A stretch of 64,000 nt of DNA from Chryseobacterium sp. CH25 (GTDB taxonomy: Bacteria > Bacteroidota > Bacteroidia > Flavobacteriales > Weeksellaceae). The stretch spans positions 1 through 64,000 of the forward strand of contig NZ_NRQT01000013.1 in assembly GCF_004119455.1 (NCBI RefSeq), read 5' to 3'. The notes beneath the pieces were generated by a model. The model was not told the origin of the DNA. It did not search any database and saw only the letters and a list, made by a program, of their open reading frames with translations. Of this stretch, positions 53,196-61,792 are shown in pieces (positions within the stretch are counted from its first letter, which is position 1; the number at the start of each line of letters is the position of its first letter). Made by a program: the position numbers and the translations under genes.

Positions 53196-55790
53196 TTATT
53201 GTTCAGTAGGTCTGAATACTAACCCTGTTTCTACAAAATAATCCAGGGTAATTCTATCACCGTCATTTACTTTCCCTGCAAGAATTTCTTTAGATAATTT
53301 ATTCAATACTTCCTGCTGAATGACTCTTTTTAGAGGTCTGGCCCCAAATGCAGGGTCATACCCTTTGTTCATCAGATAATCTACGGCATCCTGAGTGAAA
53401 GTCATGATGATGTTACGTTTTGCTAACATCTCATTGAATCCTCTCAATTGATACTGAACGATTTTTCCAATTTCTTTCTTTTTTAAAGGTTGGAACAATA
53501 CGATCTCATCAATTCTGTTCAGGAATTCAGGACGTAAAGTTTGTTTTAATAAATCAAAAACTTCATCTTTCGTTTTATCCACAATTTCATCCTGATTCTC
53601 TTCTGTTAAATTTTCAAAATTTTCCTGAATAAGATGCGAACCTAAATTCGAGGTCATAATGATGATTGAATTTTTGAAATTCACCACACGGCCTTTGTTG
53701 TCAGTCAGTCGCCCATCATCTAAAACCTGTAGCAGGGTGTTGAAAACATCCGGGTGAGCTTTTTCAATTTCATCCAGAAGAACAACAGAATAAGGTCTTC
53801 TTCTAACTGCTTCAGTCAATTGTCCACCCTCATCATATCCAACATATCCCGGAGGAGCACCTACCAATCTTGAAACACTGTGACGTTCCTGATATTCACT
53901 CATATCAATTCTGGTCATGTTATTTTCATCATCAAACAAGAACTCTGCCAATGCTTTCGCAAGCTCAGTTTTACCTACACCAGTTGTTCCTAAGAATAAG
54001 AATGATCCGATCGGTTTTTTATCATCACTCAATCCGGCTCTGTTTCTTCTGATAGCGTCAGCAACAGCTTCAATCGCTTCATCTTGGCCTACTACTCTGT
54101 GATGGAGTTCTGATTCGAGATTCAATAGCTTATCTCTTTCGGATTGTAATAATTTGGTAACAGGAATACCTGTCCATTTTGCAATCACTTCAGAAATATT
54201 TTCAGAAGTTACTTCCTCTTTGATAAGCTCATTCTGGTGATTCTGCATTTCCAGTTCAACTTTGGCAAGCTCATCTTCTTTTTCACGAAGTTTTCCGTAT
54301 TGGATTTCCGCTACTTTAGCATAATCTCCGGCTCTGGAAGCTCTTTCAGCTTCTAATTTCAGAGATTCAATATCTTTTTTGATCTGGGTAAGATCTTCAC
54401 TTTTCTGTTTTTCTTTCAGCCATTTGGCATTGATTTCATTTCTCTGTTCAGAAATTTTTGAAATGTCTTCTTTTAAATGATCAATTTTAGTTTGATTGCC
54501 CTCTCTTGAAATAGCAGCCAATTCAATTTCCAGCTGCATTAATTTTCTGTCTAACACATCCAGTTCTTCCGGTTTGGAATTGATTTCCATTCTCAGTTTT
54601 GCAGATGCTTCATCAATAAGGTCAATCGCTTTATCCGGTAAAAATCGGTCTGAAATATATCTTTGAGACATTTCCACAGCCGCAATAATTGCTTCGTCTT
54701 TGATTCTTACTTTGTGGTGAGCTTCATATTTATCTTTAATTCCACGAAGGATAGAAATTGCAGATTCGGTATCCGGTTCTTCAACCATTACTTTCTGGAA
54801 ACGTCTTTCCAACGCTTTGTCTTTTTCAAAATACTTTTGGTATTCATTTAAAGTGGTTGCTCCAATCGCTCTCAGTTCACCTCTTGCAAGGGCTGGTTTC
54901 AATATGTTGGCAGCATCCATCGCTCCTTCACCACCACCAGCACCTACTAATGTGTGGATCTCATCAATGAAAAGAATGATCTGTCCATCAGATTTACTGA
55001 CTTCATTCACTACGGATTTCAGACGCTCTTCAAATTCACCTTTGTATTTGGCTCCGGCGATCAAAGCTCCCATATCCAATGAATATAATGTTTTATCCAC
55101 TAGGTTTTCAGGAACGTCACCACTGATGATTCTGTGAGCAATTCCTTCAGCAATAGCTGTTTTACCTACACCCGGTTCTCCAATAAGGATAGGGTTGTTT
55201 TTGGTTCTTCTGGAAAGGATCTGTAATACTCTTCTGATCTCTTCATCACGCCCAATTACCGGATCCAGTTTGCCTTCTGCTGCTAACTCGTTAAAGTTTT
55301 TAGCATATTTATTTAAAGACTGATAAGTCTCTTCTGAACTTGCAGAAGTTGCTTTACTTCCTTTTCTTAATTCTTTGATGGCTCCTTCCAGTAACTTTTT
55401 GGTTACTCCCATATCTTTCAGCATTTGAGAAACTTCAGAGCTGGTTTCTATCAGAGATAACCATAAATGTTCAATTGTTACATATTCATCACCCATTTTT
55501 TTAGCGATGTTGGGTGCATCCAGCAATACTTTATTTGCTGATTGTGATAGATAGATATTTCCGCCCTGTACTTTAGGAAGCTTTTCTAAATTCTCACGGT
55601 TTCGCTCTCTAACTAAATTAGCATCTGCTTCAGATTTCTTTAATAGGAAAGGCGATATATTTTCATCTACCTGGAAGATTCCTTCAAGGAGATGTTGAGG
55701 TTCTATTTGTTGGTTGCCAAACTCCATAGCAACCTGTTGTGCTGCCTGGATGGCTTCTTGTGATTTTACAGTATATTGGTTTAAGTTCAT
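53196..55790 (-). CDS. clpB: ATP-dependent disaggregase ClpB
   Basis: 864 residues, full length for ClpB. An N-terminal Clp repeat domain (1-145) is followed by AAA1 with Walker A GEPGVGKT (about 205) and Walker B LFIDEIHTLVGAG. The coiled-coil middle domain (about 405-525) separates ClpB from ClpA/C. AAA2 has GTTGVGKTELAKALAE (about 605), VVLLDEIEKAHPDVF and arginine fingers in LRPEFLNRID. There is no ClpP-binding loop. With DnaK it rescues aggregated proteins after heat stress. It stands alone, and its leader has a perfect inverted repeat at 55844-55873. Confidence 0.97.
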   Translation of the reverse strand: MNLNQYTVKSQEAIQAAQQVAMEFGNQQIEPQHLLEGIFQVDENISPFLLKKSEADANLVRERNRENLEKLPKVQGGNIYLSQSANKVLLDAPNIAKKMGDEYVTIEHLWLSLIETSSEVSQMLKDMGVTKKLLEGAIKELRKGSKATSASSEETYQSLNKYAKNFNELAAEGKLDPVIGRDEEIRRVLQILSRRTKNNPILIGEPGVGKTAIAEGIAHRIISGDVPENLVDKTLYSLDMGALIAGAKYKGEFEERLKSVVNEVSKSDGQIILFIDEIHTLVGAGGGEGAMDAANILKPALARGELRAIGATTLNEYQKYFEKDKALERRFQKVMVEEPDTESAISILRGIKDKYEAHHKVRIKDEAIIAAVEMSQRYISDRFLPDKAIDLIDEASAKLRMEINSKPEELDVLDRKLMQLEIELAAISREGNQTKIDHLKEDISKISEQRNEINAKWLKEKQKSEDLTQIKKDIESLKLEAERASRAGDYAKVAEIQYGKLREKEDELAKVELEMQNHQNELIKEEVTSENISEVIAKWTGIPVTKLLQSERDKLLNLESELHHRVVGQDEAIEAVADAIRRNRAGLSDDKKPIGSFLFLGTTGVGKTELAKALAEFLFDDENNMTRIDMSEYQERHSVSRLVGAPPGYVGYDEGGQLTEAVRRRPYSVVLLDEIEKAHPDVFNTLLQVLDDGRLTDNKGRVVNFKNSIIIMTSNLGSHLIQENFENLTEENQDEIVDKTKDEVFDLLKQTLRPEFLNRIDEIVLFQPLKKKEIGKIVQYQLRGFNEMLAKRNIIMTFTQDAVDYLMNKGYDPAFGARPLKRVIQQEVLNKLSKEILAGKVNDGDRITLDYFVETGLVFRPTEQ

Positions 55791-55843
55791 ATTTTCTATA
55801 TTTTTGGTAATGATTCGTTTAAAGTTTAGTTTTAAAAAACATC

Positions 55844-55873
55844 AAGAAACTAAATTTTCAGGCTTAGTTTCTT
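55844..55873. promoter_or_regulatory. Perfect 10-bp inverted repeat in the clpB leader
   Basis: AAGAAACTAA, 10 nt, TTAGTTTCTT. It lies 54-83 bp upstream of the clpB ATG. The geometry recalls CIRCE (9-bp arms, 9-nt spacer) but the arm sequence differs. It could be an operator or an mRNA hairpin. Confidence 0.55.
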
Positions 55874-56133
55874 AATGCCTATCAATTATTTAATCATGTA
55901 ATCGATGACTGTATCGCAAAAACTGTTCAATTATTAAATTTACAAAAAATATGGACAAAATTTCCGGATTATGTATTTTTAACGATAATTTAACTTGACA
56001 AAATTTCCGATTCTTTAAAATTTTCTCTGAAATTGATGAACATTCCGTCAGTCACCAACTTTAAAGTGATGAAGAGAGATTTGAAAATGAATGAATTTGA
56101 TTCTTAGAACTGCTCAATTTATTTCAGAATAAC

Positions 56134-56141
56134 TACTTTTG
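56134..56141 (+). promoter_or_regulatory. Possible -7 element of the TetR gene
   Basis: TACTTTTG fits TAnnTTTG, 12 bp before the ATG. No good -33 box is seen, so support is partial. Confidence 0.3.
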
Positions 56142-56152
56142 CATTTTTACAG

Positions 56153-56728
56153 ATGGAACTTAAAGAAAAACAAAGGAGAATATTAGACGTAGCCGTAGAA
56201 CTTTTCAAAGAGAAAGGGTATATGGGAAGCTCGGTAAGGGATCTTGCTACGAAGCTAAATATCAAAGCCGCATCATTATATGCACATATCCGTTCGAAGG
56301 AAGAAATTCTGGAATGGGTTTGCTTTGGTATTGCACAGGAGTTTTTCGATGAGCTTCAGGAAGTAAAAAATACAGATATCGCTCCAAGAGAAAAGCTGAA
56401 TTTATTTTTGGATAAACACTTATCCGTTGTTCTTAAAAATCGGGATGTTACCCATATTTATTCCATAGAATGGAGACATCTGGAGGAAAGACTTCCTGAA
56501 TTTATAGAGCTGAGAAAAAGTTATCAACAGGAAGTGGAAGAACTTATTTCAGAAATATATAAAGCAGAAAACTGGGAGCTTAAATCACCATCGTTCACTA
56601 CAAGGTTTATTCTTCATACCTTAAACAATTCTTATTTCTGGTTTAAAAGAAGTAGTGATTCTACCGATGAAATTACTGATGAAATAAGGGATAAGATTCT
56701 TTATGGACTTCTAGGAAATCCAAAATAA
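56153..56728 (+). CDS. TetR/AcrR family regulator of the paa cluster
   Basis: 191 residues. The N-terminal TetR helix-turn-helix is at about 8-55 (RRILDVAVELFKEKGYMGSSVRDLATKLNIKAASLYAHIRSKEEIL). The C-terminal helical ligand domain has DVTHIYSIEWRHLEERLPEFIELRKSYQ. It lies directly upstream of paaK on the same strand, separated by a region holding a repeat element and a TetR-style palindrome. By position and by known PaaR regulators it probably represses the paa operon and is relieved by phenylacetyl-CoA (inference). Confidence 0.9.
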   Translation: MELKEKQRRILDVAVELFKEKGYMGSSVRDLATKLNIKAASLYAHIRSKEEILEWVCFGIAQEFFDELQEVKNTDIAPREKLNLFLDKHLSVVLKNRDVTHIYSIEWRHLEERLPEFIELRKSYQQEVEELISEIYKAENWELKSPSFTTRFILHTLNNSYFWFKRSSDSTDEITDEIRDKILYGLLGNPK

Positions 56729-56740
56729 ATCTTATGTTCT

Positions 56741-56855
56741 TTGTCATTGACTATGACGAATCTTCGATTTCTGACGAAGGGAGAATCTCATATTTTCTAT
56801 TATTTATTTTCTTTATTTAGATTCCACGCTACACTTTGTTCCGCTCTGAATGACA
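56741..56855. repeat. MITE/REP-like element with TGTCATT...AATGACA ends
   Basis: 115 bp bounded by perfect inverted ends TGTCATT / AATGACA, with an inner imperfect pair GGGAGAATCT / AGATTCC and several TCTTCG/CGAAG-like short dyads. The composition (GACGAAG, CCGCTCTGAATGACA) is unlike the surrounding DNA and typical of dispersed palindromic elements in this group. There is no coding capacity. Confidence 0.55.
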
Positions 56856-57000
56856 TCATTGTACACTATGAATAATTAATTTTATCTTGACTTTTGTATA
56901 CTTTTAAGCTATATTTTTGCCTTTATTTAAAGGTTGAAAACTTTTGTGATTTCTGATTATTCCCTTGTAGTCTGGATTAATTATTTAGAATCATTCAAAA

Positions 57001-57030
57001 TATGACGAAAATCATAAAAATTTTGTCATA
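57001..57030. promoter_or_regulatory. Inverted repeat overlapping the paaK -33 box
   Basis: TATGACGAAAAT and ATTTTGTCATA form imperfect arms (TATGAC / GTCATA perfect ends) around 7 nt. The right arm contains the TTTG -33 box, so a protein bound here would affect paaK transcription. Confidence 0.45.
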
Positions 57031-57052
57031 TTCCAAAATCTTGTTAAATTTA
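57022..57052 (+). promoter_or_regulatory. paaK promoter
   Basis: TTTG at 57022-57025, 19-nt spacer, TAAATTTA at 57045-57052 (one mismatch to TAnnTTTG). The predicted start is about 57059, inside the operator palindrome. Confidence 0.6.
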
Positions 57053-57055
57053 CAC

Positions 57056-57069
57056 CTAACAAATGTTAG
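57056..57069. promoter_or_regulatory. TetR-type operator palindrome at the paaK start site
   Basis: CTAACA-AA-TGTTAG is a perfect 6-2-6 palindrome. It fits the general CNAAC(N4)GTTNG shape of TetR-family PaaR sites. It sits immediately after the -7 box, ideal for repression. Confidence 0.6.
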
Positions 57070-57077
57070 TTAGTTTT

Positions 57078-58394
57078 ATGGATTTTTCAGTTGAATATCT
57101 GGAGCTGGGTCAATTGAGACAGCTTCAATCCGACCGGTTAGTAAATCTCATGGGTTATCTGAACGGGAAATCGGAATTTTATAAAAGAAAGTTTGATGAA
57201 TTGCAAATATCTCCACAGGATATAAGGACCATTGAGGATATTACGAAACTTCCAATTACTTACAAACAGGATTTAAGAGACAATTACCCATTCGGATTGT
57301 TTACCGTTCCTAAAGCTGAACTTCAGAGAATTCACTGTTCAAGCGGAACTACAGGAAAACCAACGGTGGTGGGATATACCAAAGAAGATGTAGATCTTTT
57401 CAGCGAAGTAGTGGCAAGATCACTCAATGCAGCTGGAGCAAAACCGGGAATGCAGTTACATAATGCTTATGGTTATGGGATTTTTACCGGTGGATTAGGA
57501 CTTCATTATGGTGCAGAAATGCTGGGAATGAGTGTTCTTCCTATTTCAGGAGGAATGACTGCCAGACAGGTAGATCTTATTATAGATTTTAAACCGGAAG
57601 TGATTTGCTGCTCTCCATCTTATGCTTTAACCATTGCAGATGAATTTGCTAAAAGGGGAATTTCTGCCGATGAAATCAGTCTTAAGTACGCTGTACTGGG
57701 ATCTGAGCCATGGACAGAAATTATCAGAGGGCATATTGAAGAAAAACTAGGTGTTCATGCTACCAATATTTATGGTTTAAGCGAAATAATCGGTCCTGGA
57801 GTTTCCATGGAGGATTTTGAGGAAAAAGGAGGCTCTTACATTTGGGAAGATCATTTTTATCCTGAAATTTTGGACCCGATTACAAAAGAACCGGTTCCTT
57901 TCGGAGAAGAAGGCGTGTTGGTAATTACAACTTTAACAAAAAAAGCAATGCCGCTTCTGCGCTACTGGACCAATGATATTACCAGCCTTTATTACGATGA
58001 AAATGCCAAAAGAACTATGGTGAAGATGAAACCTATTGTTGGCAGAGCAGATGATATGCTGATCGTAAGAGGAGTAAATGTATACCCAAGCCAGATTGAA
58101 GATGCATTTTCTCATGTAAAAGGAGTAGTTCCCAATTATTATCTGACGCCCGTTGAAAAAGAGCAGATGTGTGTAGCTTTGGATATTGATGTTGAAATTG
58201 ATGATGAATTGGTAAAGTCTCAAAAAATAGAAGCAGATACCGATGATTATTTTAATTTTGTCGGCAGCTTCGGAAAAAATATTGAAAACGAAATAAAAAA
58301 GAGAGTAGGCATCACAACAAAAGTGAAAGTGCATGCTCAGGACAGTTTGCCGAAGTGCGAAGGTGGAAAAATTAATAGAATACTAAAAAAATAA
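57078..58394 (+). CDS. paaK: Phenylacetate-CoA ligase
   Basis: 438 residues from the ATG at 57078. An earlier in-frame ATG at 57063 lies within the operator and only about 4 nt from the predicted transcript start. The enzyme activates phenylacetate with ATP and CoA to phenylacetyl-CoA, the first step of aerobic phenylacetate degradation. Motifs: P-loop-like CSSGTTGKPTVVGYTKED (about 91-109), YGLSEIIGPG (about 235) and the hinge/C-domain DMLIVRGVNVYPSQIED, ending in GGKINRILKK. The stop overlaps the paaE ATG (TAATG), so the two are coupled. Confidence 0.96.
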   Translation: MDFSVEYLELGQLRQLQSDRLVNLMGYLNGKSEFYKRKFDELQISPQDIRTIEDITKLPITYKQDLRDNYPFGLFTVPKAELQRIHCSSGTTGKPTVVGYTKEDVDLFSEVVARSLNAAGAKPGMQLHNAYGYGIFTGGLGLHYGAEMLGMSVLPISGGMTARQVDLIIDFKPEVICCSPSYALTIADEFAKRGISADEISLKYAVLGSEPWTEIIRGHIEEKLGVHATNIYGLSEIIGPGVSMEDFEEKGGSYIWEDHFYPEILDPITKEPVPFGEEGVLVITTLTKKAMPLLRYWTNDITSLYYDENAKRTMVKMKPIVGRADDMLIVRGVNVYPSQIEDAFSHVKGVVPNYYLTPVEKEQMCVALDIDVEIDDELVKSQKIEADTDDYFNFVGSFGKNIENEIKKRVGITTKVKVHAQDSLPKCEGGKINRILKK

Positions 58395-59479
58395 TGAATT
58401 CATTTTATAAACTTAAAACTGTAAAGGTTCAGAAGGATACTTCAGACGCTGTGAATGTAGCGGTGGAAATTCCTGAAGAACTGAAAGACAAGTTCAGGTT
58501 CAAACAAGGACAGTACCTTAATTTCCGAATGATCATTAACGGAAATGAGGAAAGACGTTCTTATTCTATCTGTAATGCTCCAAGTGAAAAAAGCAATACA
58601 TTAGAAGTTTTAGTGAAATTGCTTGAAAACGGAAAAGTATCAGGATATTTCAATGAGCATCTTCATATGGATGAAATGCTGGAAGTAATGCCACCAATGG
58701 GAGGTTTCAACACTTCTTATCACCCAACCAATGTGAAAACATATGTTGGTTTGGCTGCTGGAAGCGGAATTACACCGGTTTTATCCAATATCAAAGAAAG
58801 TCTGTATCAGGAACCAAACAGTAATGCTTATTTGTTCTACAGTAACAGAAGCATGAATCACATTTTAAGAAAAGCTGAAATTGATAAGTTAGTAGAACAG
58901 TTCAATGGAAGATTTAAAGTAATTTATCTGGTAAGTCGTGAAAAACACGAAGATCCTGTTTTTGAAGGAAGAATTTCTCCTGAAAAGCTAGATCAGTTGT
59001 TTGAAAGGTATACAGATATCGATGTAAAAGAATCCACTTATTTTATCTGTGGTCCTTCAGAAATGATTAAAGGCATTGCAGATTATTTGAAAAAAGATAA
59101 AAAGGTACCTGCCATTCAGGTTTTATTTGAATATTTCACGGCTCCTGACGAAGAAAATACGGAGGAAATGAGTGATGAATTCAAAGCGATTGCCAATATT
59201 GAAAGTATGGTAACGGTGATTATTGATGATGATGAATATTCATTCCACCTTAATTCCAAAAAAGAGAGTATCTTAGATAAAGCATTGAAAGACAATCTTC
59301 CTGTACCTTTTGCGTGTAAAGGAGGAGTATGTTGTACGTGTAAAGCGGAGGTTTTAGAAGGAGAAGTTTTCATGGAGAAAAACTACGCACTTACCGAAGA
59401 CGAAGTAGCCAGAGGTTACGTTCTTACCTGTCAATGTCACCCGACAACGAATGTGGTGATGCTTAATTATGATGTTTAA
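58394..59479 (+). CDS. paaE: Phenylacetyl-CoA epoxidase reductase subunit PaaE
   Basis: 361 residues. An N-terminal FAD domain has RRSYSICNAP (about 55-64), and the NAD-binding part has GLAAGSGITPVLSNI (about 120). The C-terminal plant-type 2Fe-2S ferredoxin domain (about 270-361) has CKGGVCCTCKAEVLEG and a later Cys in YVLTCQCHP. It passes electrons from NADPH to the PaaABC(D) di-iron epoxidase. Placing paaE directly after paaK and before paaA is unlike the E. coli order. Confidence 0.95.
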   Translation: MNSFYKLKTVKVQKDTSDAVNVAVEIPEELKDKFRFKQGQYLNFRMIINGNEERRSYSICNAPSEKSNTLEVLVKLLENGKVSGYFNEHLHMDEMLEVMPPMGGFNTSYHPTNVKTYVGLAAGSGITPVLSNIKESLYQEPNSNAYLFYSNRSMNHILRKAEIDKLVEQFNGRFKVIYLVSREKHEDPVFEGRISPEKLDQLFERYTDIDVKESTYFICGPSEMIKGIADYLKKDKKVPAIQVLFEYFTAPDEENTEEMSDEFKAIANIESMVTVIIDDDEYSFHLNSKKESILDKALKDNLPVPFACKGGVCCTCKAEVLEGEVFMEKNYALTEDEVARGYVLTCQCHPTTNVVMLNYDV

Positions 59480-59482
59480 TTC

Positions 59483-59584
59483 AATTTGAAAATCTACTAA
59501 TTTGGAAATTTGAAAATGGGTAATCGTTTATTCTCAGTTTCTCTAAATAATTTTCAAATTAACTAATTTTCAAATTCTCAAATT
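59483..59584. repeat. AATTTGAAAAT dyad between paaE and paaA
   Basis: Units of AATTTGAAAAT on the left are mirrored by ATTTTCAAATT on the right (arms of about 35 nt, imperfect) around a GC-richer centre. The same type of element recurs between paaA and paaB. Confidence 0.65.
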
Positions 59585-59592
59585 AAAAGATT

Positions 59593-60531
59593 ATGGACTT
59601 AGAAAAATTTGTTCAATACGTTCACGAAGAAAATAAAGTAGAGCCTAAAGATGTAATGCCAGATGATTACAGAAAACTTTTGGTTCGTCAGATCTCACAG
59701 CACGCGCATTCTGAAATTGTAGGAATGTTGCCGGAAGCTAACTGGATTTCCAGAGCGCCTTCATTAAGAAGAAAAATGGCACTTTTAGCTAAAGTTCAGG
59801 ATGAGGCAGGGCATGGCTTATACCTTTATTCTGCAACAGAAACTTTAGGAGACGGAAGTATTAGAGCAGACAGAGATGCTACTTATGATGATATGTTGGA
59901 AGGAAAAGCAAAATACTCAAGCATCTTCAATTATCCAACATTAAGCTGGGCTGATATCGGTGCCATTGGTTGGTTAGTGGATGGAGCTGCAATTATGAAC
60001 CAGGTTATGCTGATGGGGAATTCTTATGGACCTTATTCAAGAGCAATGGTAAAGATCTGTAAAGAAGAATCTTTTCACCAAAGACAAGGCTATGAGATTT
60101 TGATGGCTCTTTGCCGTGGTACAAAACAACAAAAAGAAATGGCACAGGCTTCATTAAACCGTTTCTGGTGGCCGGCTCTGATGATGTTCGGACCTAATGA
60201 TGACAGCTCACCAAACTCTAAAATCTCTATGAATTACAGAGTAAAAAGAGAAAGTAATGACAGTCTTCGTCAGAGATTCATTGACGTTACTGTTTCTCAG
60301 GCTGAATTCTTAGGATTAACCATTCCGGATAAAGATCTGAAATGGAATGAGGAAAGACAGCATTATGATTTCGGAGAACTTCCTTGGGATGAATTCATGG
60401 AAATTTTAAAAGGAAACGGACCTTGCAATAAGAAGCGTATCGAAACCAAGAGAAAAGCTCAGAGAGAAAACTCTTGGGTAAAAGAAGCAGCGATAGCTTT
60501 TGCAGAGAAACAACAAAAAGAAGTTATATAA
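59593..60531 (+). CDS. paaA: Phenylacetyl-CoA epoxidase catalytic subunit PaaA
   Basis: 312 residues. The di-iron oxygenase alpha subunit converts phenylacetyl-CoA to the 1,2-epoxide. Ferritin-like metal helices are visible: VGMLPEANWISRAPSL, KVQDEAGHGLYLYSATETLGDGS (EAGH, about 76-79) and CKEESFHQRQGYEI (EESFH, about 158). The basic C-terminus is typical. It needs PaaC, PaaB and the PaaE reductase, all encoded here. Confidence 0.97.
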   Translation: MDLEKFVQYVHEENKVEPKDVMPDDYRKLLVRQISQHAHSEIVGMLPEANWISRAPSLRRKMALLAKVQDEAGHGLYLYSATETLGDGSIRADRDATYDDMLEGKAKYSSIFNYPTLSWADIGAIGWLVDGAAIMNQVMLMGNSYGPYSRAMVKICKEESFHQRQGYEILMALCRGTKQQKEMAQASLNRFWWPALMMFGPNDDSSPNSKISMNYRVKRESNDSLRQRFIDVTVSQAEFLGLTIPDKDLKWNEERQHYDFGELPWDEFMEILKGNGPCNKKRIETKRKAQRENSWVKEAAIAFAEKQQKEVI

Positions 60532-60650
60532 TTTGAAAATGTACCAATTTGAAAATTTGAAAATGAAATTAACAACGTTAATAATTCTCAAATTTTCAAT
60601 TAAGGTGATCAATCAATTTTCAAATTAACCAATTTTCAAATTTTCAAATT
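60531..60650. repeat. AATTTGAAAAT dyad between paaA and paaB
   Basis: Three AATTTGAAAAT-type units on the left and three ATTTTCAAATT units on the right form a long imperfect stem around AACGTT. It is the same family as 59483-59584 and lies wholly within the operon spacer. Confidence 0.7.
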
Positions 60651-60654
60651 AATT

Positions 60655-60936
60655 ATGGCAAATTTAGATATGTGGGAAGTGTTTATTCAGACTAAACCGG
60701 GGTTATCTCACAAACACGTTGGAATAGTACAGGCGCCAACAGCAGAAATGGCTTTACAGAACGCAAGAGACGTTTATACAAGAAGAAAAGAAGGAACTTC
60801 TGTTTGGGTGGTTCCAAGCAAATATATTGTAACTTCGGAAGGAGTGGATAAAGAAGCATTCTTTGATCCGGCTGATGATAAACTATATCGTCACCCAACT
60901 TTCTACGAAATTCCAAACGATGTAAAAAATATGTAA
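60655..60936 (+). CDS. paaB: Phenylacetyl-CoA epoxidase subunit PaaB
   Basis: A 93-residue small subunit with typical WEVFIQTKPGLSHKHVGIVQAP, AEMALQNARDVYTRRKEGTSVWVVPSKYI and DPADDKLYRHPTFYEIP. It bridges PaaAC heterodimers. The ATG follows the repeat spacer by 4 bp. Confidence 0.96.
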   Translation: MANLDMWEVFIQTKPGLSHKHVGIVQAPTAEMALQNARDVYTRRKEGTSVWVVPSKYIVTSEGVDKEAFFDPADDKLYRHPTFYEIPNDVKNM

Positions 60937-60938
60937 TA

Positions 60939-61028
60939 AGACTTGAAGGTAATAGACGAATAGATAAAAGACTTTAAGGTTTGCCTATCTATTTTCTATC
61001 CGTCTATTATCTATTGGTCTTCAAATCT
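60939..61028. repeat. Dyad repeat between paaB and paaC
   Basis: Left AGACTTGAAGG / AATAGACGAATAGATAAAAG mirrors right CTATCCGTCTATTATCTATT / GGTCTTCAAATCT imperfectly. It is a different sequence from the AATTTGAAAAT elements but has the same long-dyad design. Confidence 0.65.
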
Positions 61029-61036
61029 ATTAAACA

Positions 61037-61786
61037 ATGAACCCATTATATAATTATTTATTAAAACTAGCAGACGACAGTTTCATTATGGGACAACGTT
61101 TGTCTGCATGGTGCGGTGAAGGTCCTTATTTAGAGGAAGATATTGCATTAACGAATATCGCTTTGGATGAACTTGGCCAGGCTAATAACTTTTATGTGTA
61201 TGCTTCAAGAGTTATTGACAATGGTAAAAATGAAGATGATATAGCCTTCTTGAGATACGAACACGAATATGTAAACGCACACTGGACAGAACTTCCCAAT
61301 GAAGATTATGCTCAGACCATTCTAAAAGTTTATGTTTTCTCAGTGTATCAAAAACTGATGTATGAAGCATTATCAAATTCTGCTAATGAAGAATTAGCAG
61401 CTATTGCTCAAAAATCATTAAAAGAAGTAAGATATCACTATACTCACACTGCATCCTGGATGAAAATTTTTGCTCAGGGAACAGAAGAAAGTCGTACTCG
61501 TGTAGAGAATGCGATCGAAAATATCTGGGAATATACAAAAGGTCTGTTTGCTAAATCAGAAGGTGAAGATGATTTGGTAGCTTTGAATATTGCTCCGAAT
61601 ACAGATGTTCTTTATGAAGAGTTTATTTCAGTTACACAGAAAGATTTTGCAGGTTTTGGATTAGAATATCCAACAAATCCTTTCATGCAGCCAAAATCAA
61701 GAACAGGATACCATACAGAGTACTTCGGATTTATTCTTTGTGAGCTTCAGTATATGCAGAGAGCGTATCCTGGGTGTACCTGGTAA
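61037..61786 (+). CDS. paaC: Phenylacetyl-CoA epoxidase structural subunit PaaC
   Basis: 249 residues. A ferritin-like partner of PaaA: LADDSFIMGQRLSAWCGEGPYLEEDIALTNIALDELGQA at the N-terminus, FLRYEHEY and LKEVRYHYTHTASWM. It stabilises PaaA and contributes to substrate binding. It ends 6 bp before the hydrolase gene. Confidence 0.96.
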   Translation: MNPLYNYLLKLADDSFIMGQRLSAWCGEGPYLEEDIALTNIALDELGQANNFYVYASRVIDNGKNEDDIAFLRYEHEYVNAHWTELPNEDYAQTILKVYVFSVYQKLMYEALSNSANEELAAIAQKSLKEVRYHYTHTASWMKIFAQGTEESRTRVENAIENIWEYTKGLFAKSEGEDDLVALNIAPNTDVLYEEFISVTQKDFAGFGLEYPTNPFMQPKSRTGYHTEYFGFILCELQYMQRAYPGCTW

Positions 61787-61792
61787 TAAACC

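Larger units (their letters stand above)
55791..56152. other. Intergenic region between clpB and the TetR gene
   Basis: No coding sequence seen. It holds the inverted repeat at 55844-55873 and two direct copies of GACAAAATTTCCG at 55954-55966 and 55997-56009. These read CGGAAATTTTGTC toward clpB and contain a TTTTG box. Confidence 0.55.
56729..57077. other. Spacer between TetR gene and paaK
   Basis: It contains a palindromic repeat element (56741-56855), an inverted repeat (57001-57030), a promoter and a 14-bp operator-like palindrome. No coding sequence is seen. Confidence 0.6.

Noticed and set aside
56741..56855. Intrinsic terminator for the TetR gene
   Set aside because: The stem is long and interrupted and lacks a terminal T tract; the ends look like those of a repeat element.
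59483..60650. AATTTGAAAAT repeats as a CRISPR array
   Set aside because: Units are short, AT-rich and arranged as mirrored dyads, with no regular unique spacers and no cas genes.
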